Both the position numbers and the translations under genes were made by a program. Below are positions 1-5,954 of a stretch of 6,131 nucleotides of DNA, piece after piece (the stretch's first letter is position 1; every line of letters starts with the position of its first letter). Below the pieces are notes generated by a model that saw nothing but the letters and a program-made list of their open reading frames with translations, was not told the origin of the DNA and made no database searches. The DNA comes from Desulfobacteraceae bacterium (GTDB lineage Bacteria > Desulfobacterota > Desulfobacteria > Desulfobacterales > Desulfobacteraceae). The stretch is taken from assembly GCA_003354055.1 (NCBI GenBank), contig PIVQ01000456.1:1-6131 (forward strand), in the 5' to 3' direction.

Positions 1-1560
1 GGTATCTTTGTGGTTTCCGCCGTAATCTTCCAGGTGCTACTCTCTGTGTTCAAGGTAAATATACTCAAACCGATTGTCCTGATCGGTACCTTTGCCCTGG
101 CCATGGCCTTTGCCGCCAATGACCTGGTCAACTTCATCGGCGTCCCCCTGGCCGGACTCAACGCATTTCAGAGTGCCCTGGCATCGGCAGACCCCATGAA
201 TGCCACCATGGAAGCCCTGAGCAAGAAAGTCCAGTCCCAGACCTTTATTATGCTCATCGCCGGTGCCATCATGGTGATCACTCTCTGGGTATCCAAAAAG
301 GCAAGATCCGTTACAGAAACCGAGCTCAGCCTTGGCCAGCAGGATGAGGGCATGGAGCGGTTTGAATCCGTATGGCTGTCAAGACGGATCGTCAACCTGT
401 TTGACAGTCTGTTCAACTCCGTAAAGGATGTCACCCCGCCGCAACTTCGGGAAGCCATTGCAAAACGGGTTACCCCTTTGACCGAAACCACCCATGTGTC
501 CCAAAAGGAAAAGCCCTCCTTTGACCTGGTCCGGGCATCTGTAAACCTTATGGTTGCCTCTGCCGTGGTCTCCTTTGCCACCTCTTTGAAACTGCCCCTG
601 TCCACTACCTATGTCACCTTTATGGTGGCCATGGGCTCCTCATTCTCCGACCAGGCCTGGGGAAGGGAAAGTGCCGTCTTCAGAGTGACCGGGGTTCTCA
701 CCGTTATCGGCGGCTGGTTCATGACCGCCTTTATCGCCTTTGTGGCAGCATTTATTGCCGCCAATATTATCTACCATTTCAGTATAATAGGTATTGTCGG
801 CCTGATAATCTTCGTCGGTGTCATGGTCTGGAAAAACAAGAAAAAACATGAAGGCCAGGAAAAAACCAAAGAAGAGATCACCATTTTCCATCTGAAAAAG
901 GTTGAAAACTTCCAGGAATCCGTATCAGACACCTTTGATCATCTGGCCTATCAGCTGAAAGGCATCAGAGAATCCTTTGACGCCACCTTTGACGCCCTGT
1001 TTGATGAGGATATTGAGACCCTCAGGATCGAGCGAAAACGAGTCAAGCAGTTCCAGATGAGTACCAACATCATCATTGCCAATATCTTCAAGGTACTCCG
1101 CCTGCTCCAACGGGAGGACAACCAGGTCTCCTACAACTACTACCAGATTATCAGGCGTCTTCAAAAGCTTTCAGACGGCCACAGGGATACGGTGATCCGG
1201 TCCACCATGCATGTGGCCAACAGCCATAAGGGACTGCTGGATGTTCAGGTAGAAGAACTCAAGGAAATCAAAAAGGTGATTCTTTATATTCTACACCAGG
1301 TGGAAATGGCCCTGAGCCAGAAAGATATTGTGGACTGCCACCATATCGGCGCCCAATTCCATTATCTTCGGGAACTTACGGATGATTTCAATGCCAATCA
1401 GATTGAAAGAATCCGGGATGAATCCTCAAAAACCAGATTGAGTATCATGTTCTACGCCATTTCAGGTAATTGTGTCATGATGGCTAAACAGACGGTTAAA
1501 CTTCTGGAAATCTTCAACGAGGCTTTTCCCCTGGATGACCGAAAAAAAGCCTGCAAATAA
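1..1560 (+). CDS. PiT-family inorganic phosphate transporter with PhoU-like C-terminal domain, 5'-truncated by the window edge
   Basis: This is the C-terminal portion of a sodium- or proton-coupled inner-membrane phosphate permease (PiT/PHO4 family). The frame is open from base 1, and the only early start-like codon (GTG at 10) lies inside a hydrophobic helix, so the true start is upstream of the window. The family signature repeat is seen at about 109-156 (FAANDLVNFIGVPLAG, compare GANDVANAxG). A second hallmark, LPLSTTYVTFMVAMG, lies near 592-636 (compare LPVSTTHV). Hydrophobic segments fall near 52-108, 241-290, 541-640 and 682-828. After about 830 the protein becomes charged and helical for roughly 240 residues. 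That tail (DTFDHLAYQLKGIRES and onward) resembles PhoU/DUF47-like helical bundles, which are known to regulate phosphate transport. Permeases with such a tail exist, but many PiT proteins lack it. The gene ends in TAA and a hairpin terminator follows at 1718-1749. The PiT call is firm; the PhoU-like call is weaker. The transported ion could be something other than phosphate. Confidence 0.9.
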   Translation, partial: GIFVVSAVIFQVLLSVFKVNILKPIVLIGTFALAMAFAANDLVNFIGVPLAGLNAFQSALASADPMNATMEALSKKVQSQTFIMLIAGAIMVITLWVSKKARSVTETELSLGQQDEGMERFESVWLSRRIVNLFDSLFNSVKDVTPPQLREAIAKRVTPLTETTHVSQKEKPSFDLVRASVNLMVASAVVSFATSLKLPLSTTYVTFMVAMGSSFSDQAWGRESAVFRVTGVLTVIGGWFMTAFIAFVAAFIAANIIYHFSIIGIVGLIIFVGVMVWKNKKKHEGQEKTKEEITIFHLKKVENFQESVSDTFDHLAYQLKGIRESFDATFDALFDEDIETLRIERKRVKQFQMSTNIIIANIFKVLRLLQREDNQVSYNYYQIIRRLQKLSDGHRDTVIRSTMHVANSHKGLLDVQVEELKEIKKVILYILHQVEMALSQKDIVDCHHIGAQFHYLRELTDDFNANQIERIRDESSKTRLSIMFYAISGNCVMMAKQTVKLLEIFNEAFPLDDRKKACK

Positions 1561-1684
1561 TGCTTGGACGAGAACTCACCCATCTGCCTCGTTGCTGCAA
1601 AAGTCTGAAAGCCTCATGTACAGTAGTACACTCCGGTTTCAGACTTTCTTGCGCCTTGCATATGGGCAAGTTTTCATCCAAGCA
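1561..1684. repeat. 124-bp imperfect palindrome (REP/MITE-like element)
   Basis: The outer arms 1561-1583 and 1662-1684 are inverted copies matching at 19 of 23 positions (TGCTTGGACGAGAACTCACC against TGCTTGGATGAAAACTTGCC on the opposite strand). An inner perfect 11-bp arm, AAAGTCTGAAA at 1600-1610, pairs with TTTCAGACTTT at 1637-1647. The centre is TGTAC-AGTA-GTACA at 1617-1630. The whole unit is symmetric about position 1622-1623, so it could fold as one long interrupted hairpin in DNA or RNA. It starts immediately after the TAA of the phosphate permease and ends 33 bases before the terminator stem. It contains no convincing gene. Its symmetry and intergenic position resemble dispersed palindromic elements (REP, MITE, or remnants mobilised by a transposase acting in trans). 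A structured 3' UTR or small RNA is an alternative. The inverted structure is directly seen; copy number elsewhere cannot be judged from one window. Confidence 0.75.
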
Positions 1685-1717
1685 CGAGTTTTTGAACAAT
1701 TCCTAAAAAATAAAGAC

Positions 1718-1757
1718 AAAGGGCTGGTATCTTACGATACCGGCCCTTTAATTTTAA
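1718..1757. terminator. Bidirectional intrinsic terminator between converging genes
   Basis: A 14-bp stem is formed by AAAGGGCTGGTATC at 1718-1731 and GATACCGGCCCTTT at 1736-1749, with a TTAC loop and a single G-U-type position. Downstream on the plus strand is an AT-rich TTTAATTTT tract. On the minus strand the stem is followed by TTTGTCTTTATTTTTT. It sits 158 bases after the phosphate permease stop and 24 bases beyond the potassium channel stop, so it can end both transcripts. The minus-strand T tract is the better of the two. Confidence 0.85.
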
Positions 1758-1773
1758 AAGCAAGGCTTAGTAT

Positions 1774-2799
1774 TCAGCCCTTGCATTGTTTTTCCAGCCA
1801 GACCACTGCTTTTTCGACATGGTCGGTGCGGCCCATGACAATGAACTCTGTGGGTACGTTGATGACCTTATCATGGGAGGGATCGAATTCAATGTCTCCG
1901 TCTTTTTGTTTCATTCCCAAAAGCAAAAGGCTGAATCGTTTTCTAAGATCCAGATCTGCAATGGATTTTCCCAAAAGCTGGGACTGATCCGTAATTGATA
2001 GTTGATTGATCCGCAAGTTGCCCTGGTTGCTCCGGAGCATGGAATCTAAGAAATCCACTGCTGTGGGGCGGATCATTTCCGAGGCCAGGCGCAGGGCACC
2101 GATCATATTCGGAGAGACCACACCGTCAGCGCCGGCCTTCATTAACTTGGGTTCCAGTTTCCGGTTGGTCATTCTGGAAATAATCCGGATGGACTCATTC
2201 ATCATCCTTGAGGTCATGGTGATATAAAGATTATCCTTATCCGAGGGCAAGGTAATGATAATACCGGCAGCCTTTGAAAGACCGGCAGAGATTAGAACAT
2301 CATCATCTGTGGCATCTGCCTCTAAAAACAAGAACTCGTCAATTACAGACCGGCACAGCTCAATCGGTTCGGTTGCTTTTTCTATTAGTACGATTTTCTT
2401 TTGATTTTTAGCCAATTCCGCCAATACCGGGCGCCCGGTTTTACCGCCGCCGCAGACTATAAAATGATCCGTTAACCCTTTAATTTTTTTTAGCATTCTT
2501 TTTTCCCTTATCGCACCTGTCAATTCACCCTCAATAATTGCCGCCGTGACCATTGAAATCGCATAGAGGAGAACCCCCATACCGGAAATGATCAGGCAGA
2601 TGGTAAACAATTCCGCAGCTGTATTGCCTGACACCTGAACCACTTCACCATAGCCCACGGTGGTCAGGGAGATGACGGTCATGTACAGACAATCCATGAG
2701 ATCTGCATCCGGAACAATTATATAATACCCGATGGTTCCGCCCAGGATGACCAGAATAACTAACAGCACGGAAAGATAGATTCTTTTCTTTAGCTCCAT
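1774..2799 (-). CDS. Two-TM potassium channel with RCK (TrkA-N/TrkA-C) domain, MthK-like
   Basis: This 341-residue inner-membrane protein is a ligand-gated K+ channel subunit, expected to form a tetramer. TM1 is about residues 7-29, followed by the pore helix (about 33-45), the selectivity filter TVGYG at 47-51 and TM2 at about 61-89, with glycines 73 and 75 as possible gating hinges. The RCK N-lobe begins near 111. It has a Rossmann motif GGGKTG (117-122) matching GxGxxG, an acidic residue E140 after the second strand, and the typical segment PSDKDN (185-190). The TrkA-C lobe covers about 255-341. Length and order match MthK-type channels (about 336 residues). From memory of MthK, its Ca2+-binding glutamates E210 and E212 align with R209 and T211 here, so the gating ligand probably differs. 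The ATG at 2799 is preceded by a purine-rich GGGAAAGGG with tight spacing and opens directly into TM1. The gene diverges from the kinase gene and converges on the phosphate permease. K+ selectivity is inferred from the filter. Confidence 0.93.
   Translation of the reverse strand: MELKKRIYLSVLLVILVILGGTIGYYIIVPDADLMDCLYMTVISLTTVGYGEVVQVSGNTAAELFTICLIISGMGVLLYAISMVTAAIIEGELTGAIREKRMLKKIKGLTDHFIVCGGGKTGRPVLAELAKNQKKIVLIEKATEPIELCRSVIDEFLFLEADATDDDVLISAGLSKAAGIIITLPSDKDNLYITMTSRMMNESIRIISRMTNRKLEPKLMKAGADGVVSPNMIGALRLASEMIRPTAVDFLDSMLRSNQGNLRINQLSITDQSQLLGKSIADLDLRKRFSLLLLGMKQKDGDIEFDPSHDKVINVPTEFIVMGRTDHVEKAVVWLEKQCKG
2494..2510 (-). promoter_or_regulatory. Candidate internal ribosome binding site and start for a free RCK domain
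   Basis: Within the channel gene, Met102 (ATG at 2496-2494, minus strand) lies at the junction of pore and RCK domain. It is preceded by TAAGGG at 2510-2505, eight bases upstream. TAAGG is complementary to the anti-Shine-Dalgarno end of 16S rRNA. Initiation here would give a soluble protein of 240 residues. MthK is known to use an internal Met at the equivalent place to make free RCK subunits for its octameric gating ring. The caveat is that Arg/Lys/Glu codons in this linker are naturally purine-rich, so the match may be accidental. Confidence 0.35.
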
Positions 2800-2826
2800 A
2801 TCCCTTTCCCGACGATTAAAATAGAA

Positions 2827-2872
2827 AACTTAAGTTATAAAACCGAATTTAATAAAAATAGTAACTTAAATT
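2827..2872. repeat. Pair of AACTTAA(G/A)TT motifs in the divergent intergenic region
   Basis: AACTTAAGTT at 2827-2836 is a perfect 10-bp palindrome, and AACTTAAATT at 2863-2872 is a one-mismatch copy. Their starts are 36 bp apart. The distal copy falls in the spacer of the candidate channel promoter and the proximal copy downstream of its expected start site, a layout that would suit a dimeric repressor. High AT content makes a chance origin quite possible. Confidence 0.3.
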
Positions 2873-2877
2873 ACCAA
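2849..2877 (-). promoter_or_regulatory. Candidate sigma70-type promoter for the potassium channel gene
   Basis: On the minus strand, TTGGTA (2877-2872) and TATTAA (2854-2849) are separated by 17 bases. Each hexamer matches consensus at 4 of 6 positions. The implied start of transcription lies about 45 bases before the ATG, in a very AT-rich stretch where chance matches are frequent. Confidence 0.35.
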
Positions 2878-2927
2878 CGATGTGACCTTAAAGTCAATTC
2901 ATAAACCGACCTAACCAAATTCCATGC

Positions 2928-2958
2928 TTGACTTCCAGTGGTTCCCGTTGCACATTAT
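2928..2958 (+). promoter_or_regulatory. Weak candidate promoter for the hybrid histidine kinase gene
   Basis: TTGACT at 2928-2933 is a good -35 match. The best -10 nearby is CATTAT at 2953-2958 (4 of 6) with a long 19-base spacer. Transcription would begin about 40 bases before the kinase ATG. The rest of the 206-base divergent gap (2800-3005) holds no gene that I can support. Confidence 0.25.
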
Positions 2959-3005
2959 ATAGATATATCCAGGTCAGATAACTTATAAAGTCGTATGGGA
3001 TAAGA

Positions 3006-5822
3006 ATGAGACGATTCCTTGTCATCAGTATCTTTGTTCTCTTATCCTTTTCTTTACTGCTCCCGGCGTATGGGAAAAGTAGCATACCTGCGTCTAAAAA
3101 CGGAATACTTGATCTGACGGACTGGAATTTTACCGAGAATGGTCCTGTACCCATGTCAGGCCAGTGGGAATTCTTCTGGCAAACCCATCTTCCTCCCCAA
3201 AATGACGGAACGGATAACCCGGTGGTTTATCCCCGGGATTCGCTGATCCGGGTACCAGGCGCCTGGAATAGTCTCGACATAAACGGAAAAGCGTTGCCCG
3301 GTCAGGGGATTGCCACCTACAGGCTTTTGCTAAAACTACCGCCTGCATCCCATGACCTTGGATTCAAATTTCTGGATATGGCCACAGCATTTAAAGTCTA
3401 TTTAAACGGGAAAAAAATATTCTCATCAGGCATTCCCGGCAAAACAAAACAGGATACTATTCCTCAATACGCCCCGGGTGTAATTCTCATCCCCGATAGT
3501 GAACTACACTCTCAGATGGAAATTCTGATCCATGTGTCAAACTTCCACCATTGGCAGGGCGGCATGTGGGAAATCATTACTATAGGCGATTTCAATGACT
3601 TGAATCGTATCCGGGAAGAAAAACTCTTTAAAAATGCCATTCTTTTCGGAAGTATTTTTATCATGGGAATCTATCATGTTTTCCTCTACCGGTTCAGACC
3701 CAAGGACAGATCCCCCCTCTATTTCGGCTTATTTTGCCTTATGGTGGCCATTCGCCCCATGACCCATGGAGAACGTTACCTGCTTGAGTTATTGCCGGAT
3801 ATGATCCCCTTTACCCTTTTTCTGCAACTCAACTATATCTCTTTCTATTTTTGCGTCCCGCTTTTTTCGTACTACACCCTGACCCTTTTCCCGGACCAGG
3901 TCTCCAAAAATGTGATTCATGGAATCGCGGTTGTCGGCATGCTGGCCTCTGCGGTAACCCTGATTTTACCCCCCCACATCTTTACGGCCTTTATGCCATA
4001 TCTCCAGGGAGCCACCCTGATTGCCGTGGGCTACGGTGCGATCTGCGTAATACGGGCCGTAAGGCTGAAGAAACAGGATGCCGGTATTTTTATAACGGGT
4101 TTTCTGCTGTTTGCCCTGACCATCCTAAATGACGTTCTATACACCAGGCAGGTCATCAATACGATCCACATTGTCCCCTTGGGATTGTTTATATTTATCC
4201 TGTGCCAGTCGATTTTATTGTCCAGGCGGTTTTCCAGGGCCTTTGCCATGGTGACACAGCACAGGACTGAACTTGAGGCTGAGATTATCCGCCGGAGCCG
4301 TATTGAATCAGACCTTGCCGAGAGCGAGTTCAAATTCAGACAGATGGCTGACTTCCTTCCGGTCCCCCTGTGTGAAACAGATAAGGATTTAAACATTGTC
4401 TATGCCAATCAGGCTGCCCTTGAATGGCTTGGCTATCCTGAGGAAGAAATGACCACCGGTATGCCCTTATCCACCTTATTTTTAGTACCGAACACACAAT
4501 ACTTCAACCTAACCGGCCCTGCGATACTGGGGCACAAAGAAATGTCCCTCATCCGGAAAGACGGAAATCATGTGTGGGCAATGGTTGAGACCTCAAAGAT
4601 CCTTATCAAGGAAAAAATTTTTGGGCTGCGCATTTGTTTTGTGGATCTGGCTGAACGAAAAAAGGCTGAGGCAGCATCTCTTTATGCTGCTGAACAGGAA
4701 AAATACGCCCTGGTGGGTCAGGTGGCCGGTAAAATGGCCCATGATTTTAACAATATTTTGGGTGCCATCATGGGGAATACCGAACTCTCCCTTATGGACT
4801 GCAAGGACGAGGAAACCGAAGAGAACCTTAATATTATACTGGATCAGACCAAACGCGGTCATATTCTCACCCAGAATCTTGTGGCCTTTGCCAGGGATCA
4901 GGATCCACAATTGGGGTGCTTTAATATAAACCGGAGAATTGATCTTGTCATCTGTCTGTTAAAAAAAGACCTGAACCATATAGACATCATCACAACCTAT
5001 GATGAGAATTTGCCGGAAATGATGGCCGATGAGGGAATGATAGAACAGAGCCTGGTCAACATGGTTCAAAATGCAATCCATGCCCTGAGTCTTACCTCCG
5101 ATCCGAAACTTGTGATTGCGACCCGGTTAAATAAGGAGATGGTCGAGATTGTCATTTCGGACAACGGATGCGGGATTCCGGAAAAGGCCCATCCGGACAT
5201 TTATACCCCCTCATTCACCCTCAAAGGCAGCAAAGATGTGGCAGGAGTCTATGCCAGCGGCATCAAGGGGGCGGGATACGGTATGGCCAATGTAAAAAAA
5301 TACATGGGCAAGCACAGCGGAACAATTTCATTTACAAGCCATCCCGGTAAGGGAACCACTTTTGTTCTGTCTCTTCCCGCTGCCACGAAAACAAGTTGTC
5401 CGAAAACAAAAGAAAACGGACCCTCTATAATCCGCGGGGTAACCGGAAAGCATATTCTTGTGGTGGAAGATGAATCAGCCATCTCAACCGTTTTTCAAAA
5501 GATTCTCACCCACCCGCCCTTTGCCAACACAGTTACCATTGCAGATACCGGCCAGGCGGCCATGGACATATTTGACTCATCGAAGTTTGATCTGGTCAGC
5601 CTGGATTATATGCTGCCCGGGAAAACCAACGGTATAGATGTCTATCATCATATCCGGGATAAAAACAAAGAAATACCGATTACGTTTGTCTCCGGCAATA
5701 TGGAATTTATTGCCTCCATCCAGAAGATGATCCAAAAAGACCCCTTTCTTGGGCACCTGTCAAAACCCTGTGACAACACCACCTATGCAACTGCAATAGA
5801 GCGCTGGTTGCCCGGCGGTTGA
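3006..5822 (+). CDS. Hybrid sensor histidine kinase: extracytoplasmic beta domain, 7TM, PAS, HisKA, HATPase, REC
   Basis: This 938-residue membrane signalling protein should autophosphorylate and pass phosphate to its own receiver. Residues 1-23 form a signal peptide (hydrophobic core ending near AYG). Residues 30-200 form an extracytoplasmic beta-rich region with features (GQWEFFW, VPGAWN, LNGKKIF) recalling galactose-binding/GH2-type jelly rolls that precede 7TM-DISM regions. About seven membrane helices cover 207-405, and a charged, probably coiled linker covers 409-440. A PAS domain spans about 440-550. HisKA contains the phosphoacceptor H579 in AHDFNN. HATPase has N-box N685/N689, G1 box DNGCGIP (719-725) and G2 box GAGYGM (755-760). 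The receiver (about 815-935) has acidic E821/D822, phosphoacceptor D867, S896 and K920. All catalytic residues are present. The ATG at 3006 opens into the signal peptide; only a weak GGGATAAGA precedes it. No response regulator with a DNA-binding output is adjacent, so it is an orphan within this window. Ligand and target are unknown. Confidence 0.93.
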   Translation: MRRFLVISIFVLLSFSLLLPAYGKSSIPASKNGILDLTDWNFTENGPVPMSGQWEFFWQTHLPPQNDGTDNPVVYPRDSLIRVPGAWNSLDINGKALPGQGIATYRLLLKLPPASHDLGFKFLDMATAFKVYLNGKKIFSSGIPGKTKQDTIPQYAPGVILIPDSELHSQMEILIHVSNFHHWQGGMWEIITIGDFNDLNRIREEKLFKNAILFGSIFIMGIYHVFLYRFRPKDRSPLYFGLFCLMVAIRPMTHGERYLLELLPDMIPFTLFLQLNYISFYFCVPLFSYYTLTLFPDQVSKNVIHGIAVVGMLASAVTLILPPHIFTAFMPYLQGATLIAVGYGAICVIRAVRLKKQDAGIFITGFLLFALTILNDVLYTRQVINTIHIVPLGLFIFILCQSILLSRRFSRAFAMVTQHRTELEAEIIRRSRIESDLAESEFKFRQMADFLPVPLCETDKDLNIVYANQAALEWLGYPEEEMTTGMPLSTLFLVPNTQYFNLTGPAILGHKEMSLIRKDGNHVWAMVETSKILIKEKIFGLRICFVDLAERKKAEAASLYAAEQEKYALVGQVAGKMAHDFNNILGAIMGNTELSLMDCKDEETEENLNIILDQTKRGHILTQNLVAFARDQDPQLGCFNINRRIDLVICLLKKDLNHIDIITTYDENLPEMMADEGMIEQSLVNMVQNAIHALSLTSDPKLVIATRLNKEMVEIVISDNGCGIPEKAHPDIYTPSFTLKGSKDVAGVYASGIKGAGYGMANVKKYMGKHSGTISFTSHPGKGTTFVLSLPAATKTSCPKTKENGPSIIRGVTGKHILVVEDESAISTVFQKILTHPPFANTVTIADTGQAAMDIFDSSKFDLVSLDYMLPGKTNGIDVYHHIRDKNKEIPITFVSGNMEFIASIQKMIQKDPFLGHLSKPCDNTTYATAIERWLPGG

Positions 5823-5853
5823 TCCGCCGTTTGTTTCGCCGTTTGTTTCGGCG
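5814..5853 (+). repeat. 12-bp tandem duplication and two small GC hairpins at the kinase gene end
   Basis: CGCCGTTTGTTT occurs twice in perfect tandem at 5825-5836 and 5837-5848, followed by CGGCG. A 5-bp stem GGCGG-TTGAT-CCGCC (5814-5828) holds the TGA stop in its loop. A second stem CGCCG-TTTGTTT-CGGCG covers 5837-5853. The first repeat copy could also pair with the final CGGCG. The origin is probably replication slippage. No function is shown, and the true terminator follows at 5872. Confidence 0.6.
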
Positions 5854-5871
5854 ACAGCTCGTAAAACACAT

Positions 5872-5910
5872 AAAAAAACGGCCTTCCCCATTTGGGAAAG
5901 GCCGTTTTTT
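5872..5910. terminator. Strong bidirectional intrinsic terminator between kinase gene and sat
   Basis: The stem ACGGCCTT.CCC / GGG.AAGGCCGT is formed from 5878-5889 and 5894-5905, with an ATTT loop and one C-A mismatch. It is flanked by seven A residues (5872-5878) and six T residues (5905-5910), so each strand has a GC stem followed by a T run. It lies 49 bases after the kinase stop and 44 bases beyond the sat stop, and can end both converging transcripts. Confidence 0.92.
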
Positions 5911-5927
5911 AGTTCTTCTATAATCTA

Positions 5928-5950
5928 ACTAAATCAAAGAATGATTTAGT
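5928..5950 (-). repeat. AT-rich 9-bp perfect hairpin just after the sat stop codon
   Basis: ACTAAATCA (5928-5936) and TGATTTAGT (5942-5950) are perfect inverted copies separated by five bases. In the sat transcript this hairpin would begin four bases after the stop codon, upstream of the strong terminator. It could protect the mRNA 3' end or be a weak first terminator. With so few GC pairs it may be only marginally stable. Confidence 0.5.
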
Positions 5951-5954
5951 ACAA

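Noticed and set aside
10..12. GTG as the start of the phosphate permease
   Set aside because: It lies within a hydrophobic helix with the frame open upstream and no room for the N-terminal half of a PiT protein, so the gene is cut by the window edge.
1514..1699. Minus-strand 61-codon open frame covering the palindromic element
   Set aside because: Its composition follows from the palindrome and the antisense of the permease end, with no plausible start signal or conserved feature.
1535..1987. Plus-strand open frame of 150 codons running through the palindrome and terminator
   Set aside because: It overlaps the permease end, crosses an intrinsic terminator and lies antisense to the channel C-terminus. 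It has no ribosome binding site and no recognisable protein.
2938..2953. Sigma54-like sequence GTGGTTCCCGTTGCAC upstream of the kinase gene
   Set aside because: It has GG and GC elements, but only 8 bases separate them where the -24/-12 promoter requires 10, and the CAC after TGG is missing.
2955..2968. TATATAGATATA stretch as a regulatory repeat or -10 element
   Set aside because: It is low-complexity AT sequence with no suitably spaced -35 partner, so it is not distinguishable from chance.
2894..3154. Minus-strand 86-codon open frame spanning the kinase start
   Set aside because: It is antisense to the kinase signal peptide, has no ribosome binding site and shows no family features.
4570..4929. 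Plus-strand frame of 119 codons inside the kinase (rich in Trp, Arg and Pro)
   Set aside because: It is an out-of-frame shadow of the PAS-HisKA coding region; the main frame carries all the kinase motifs.
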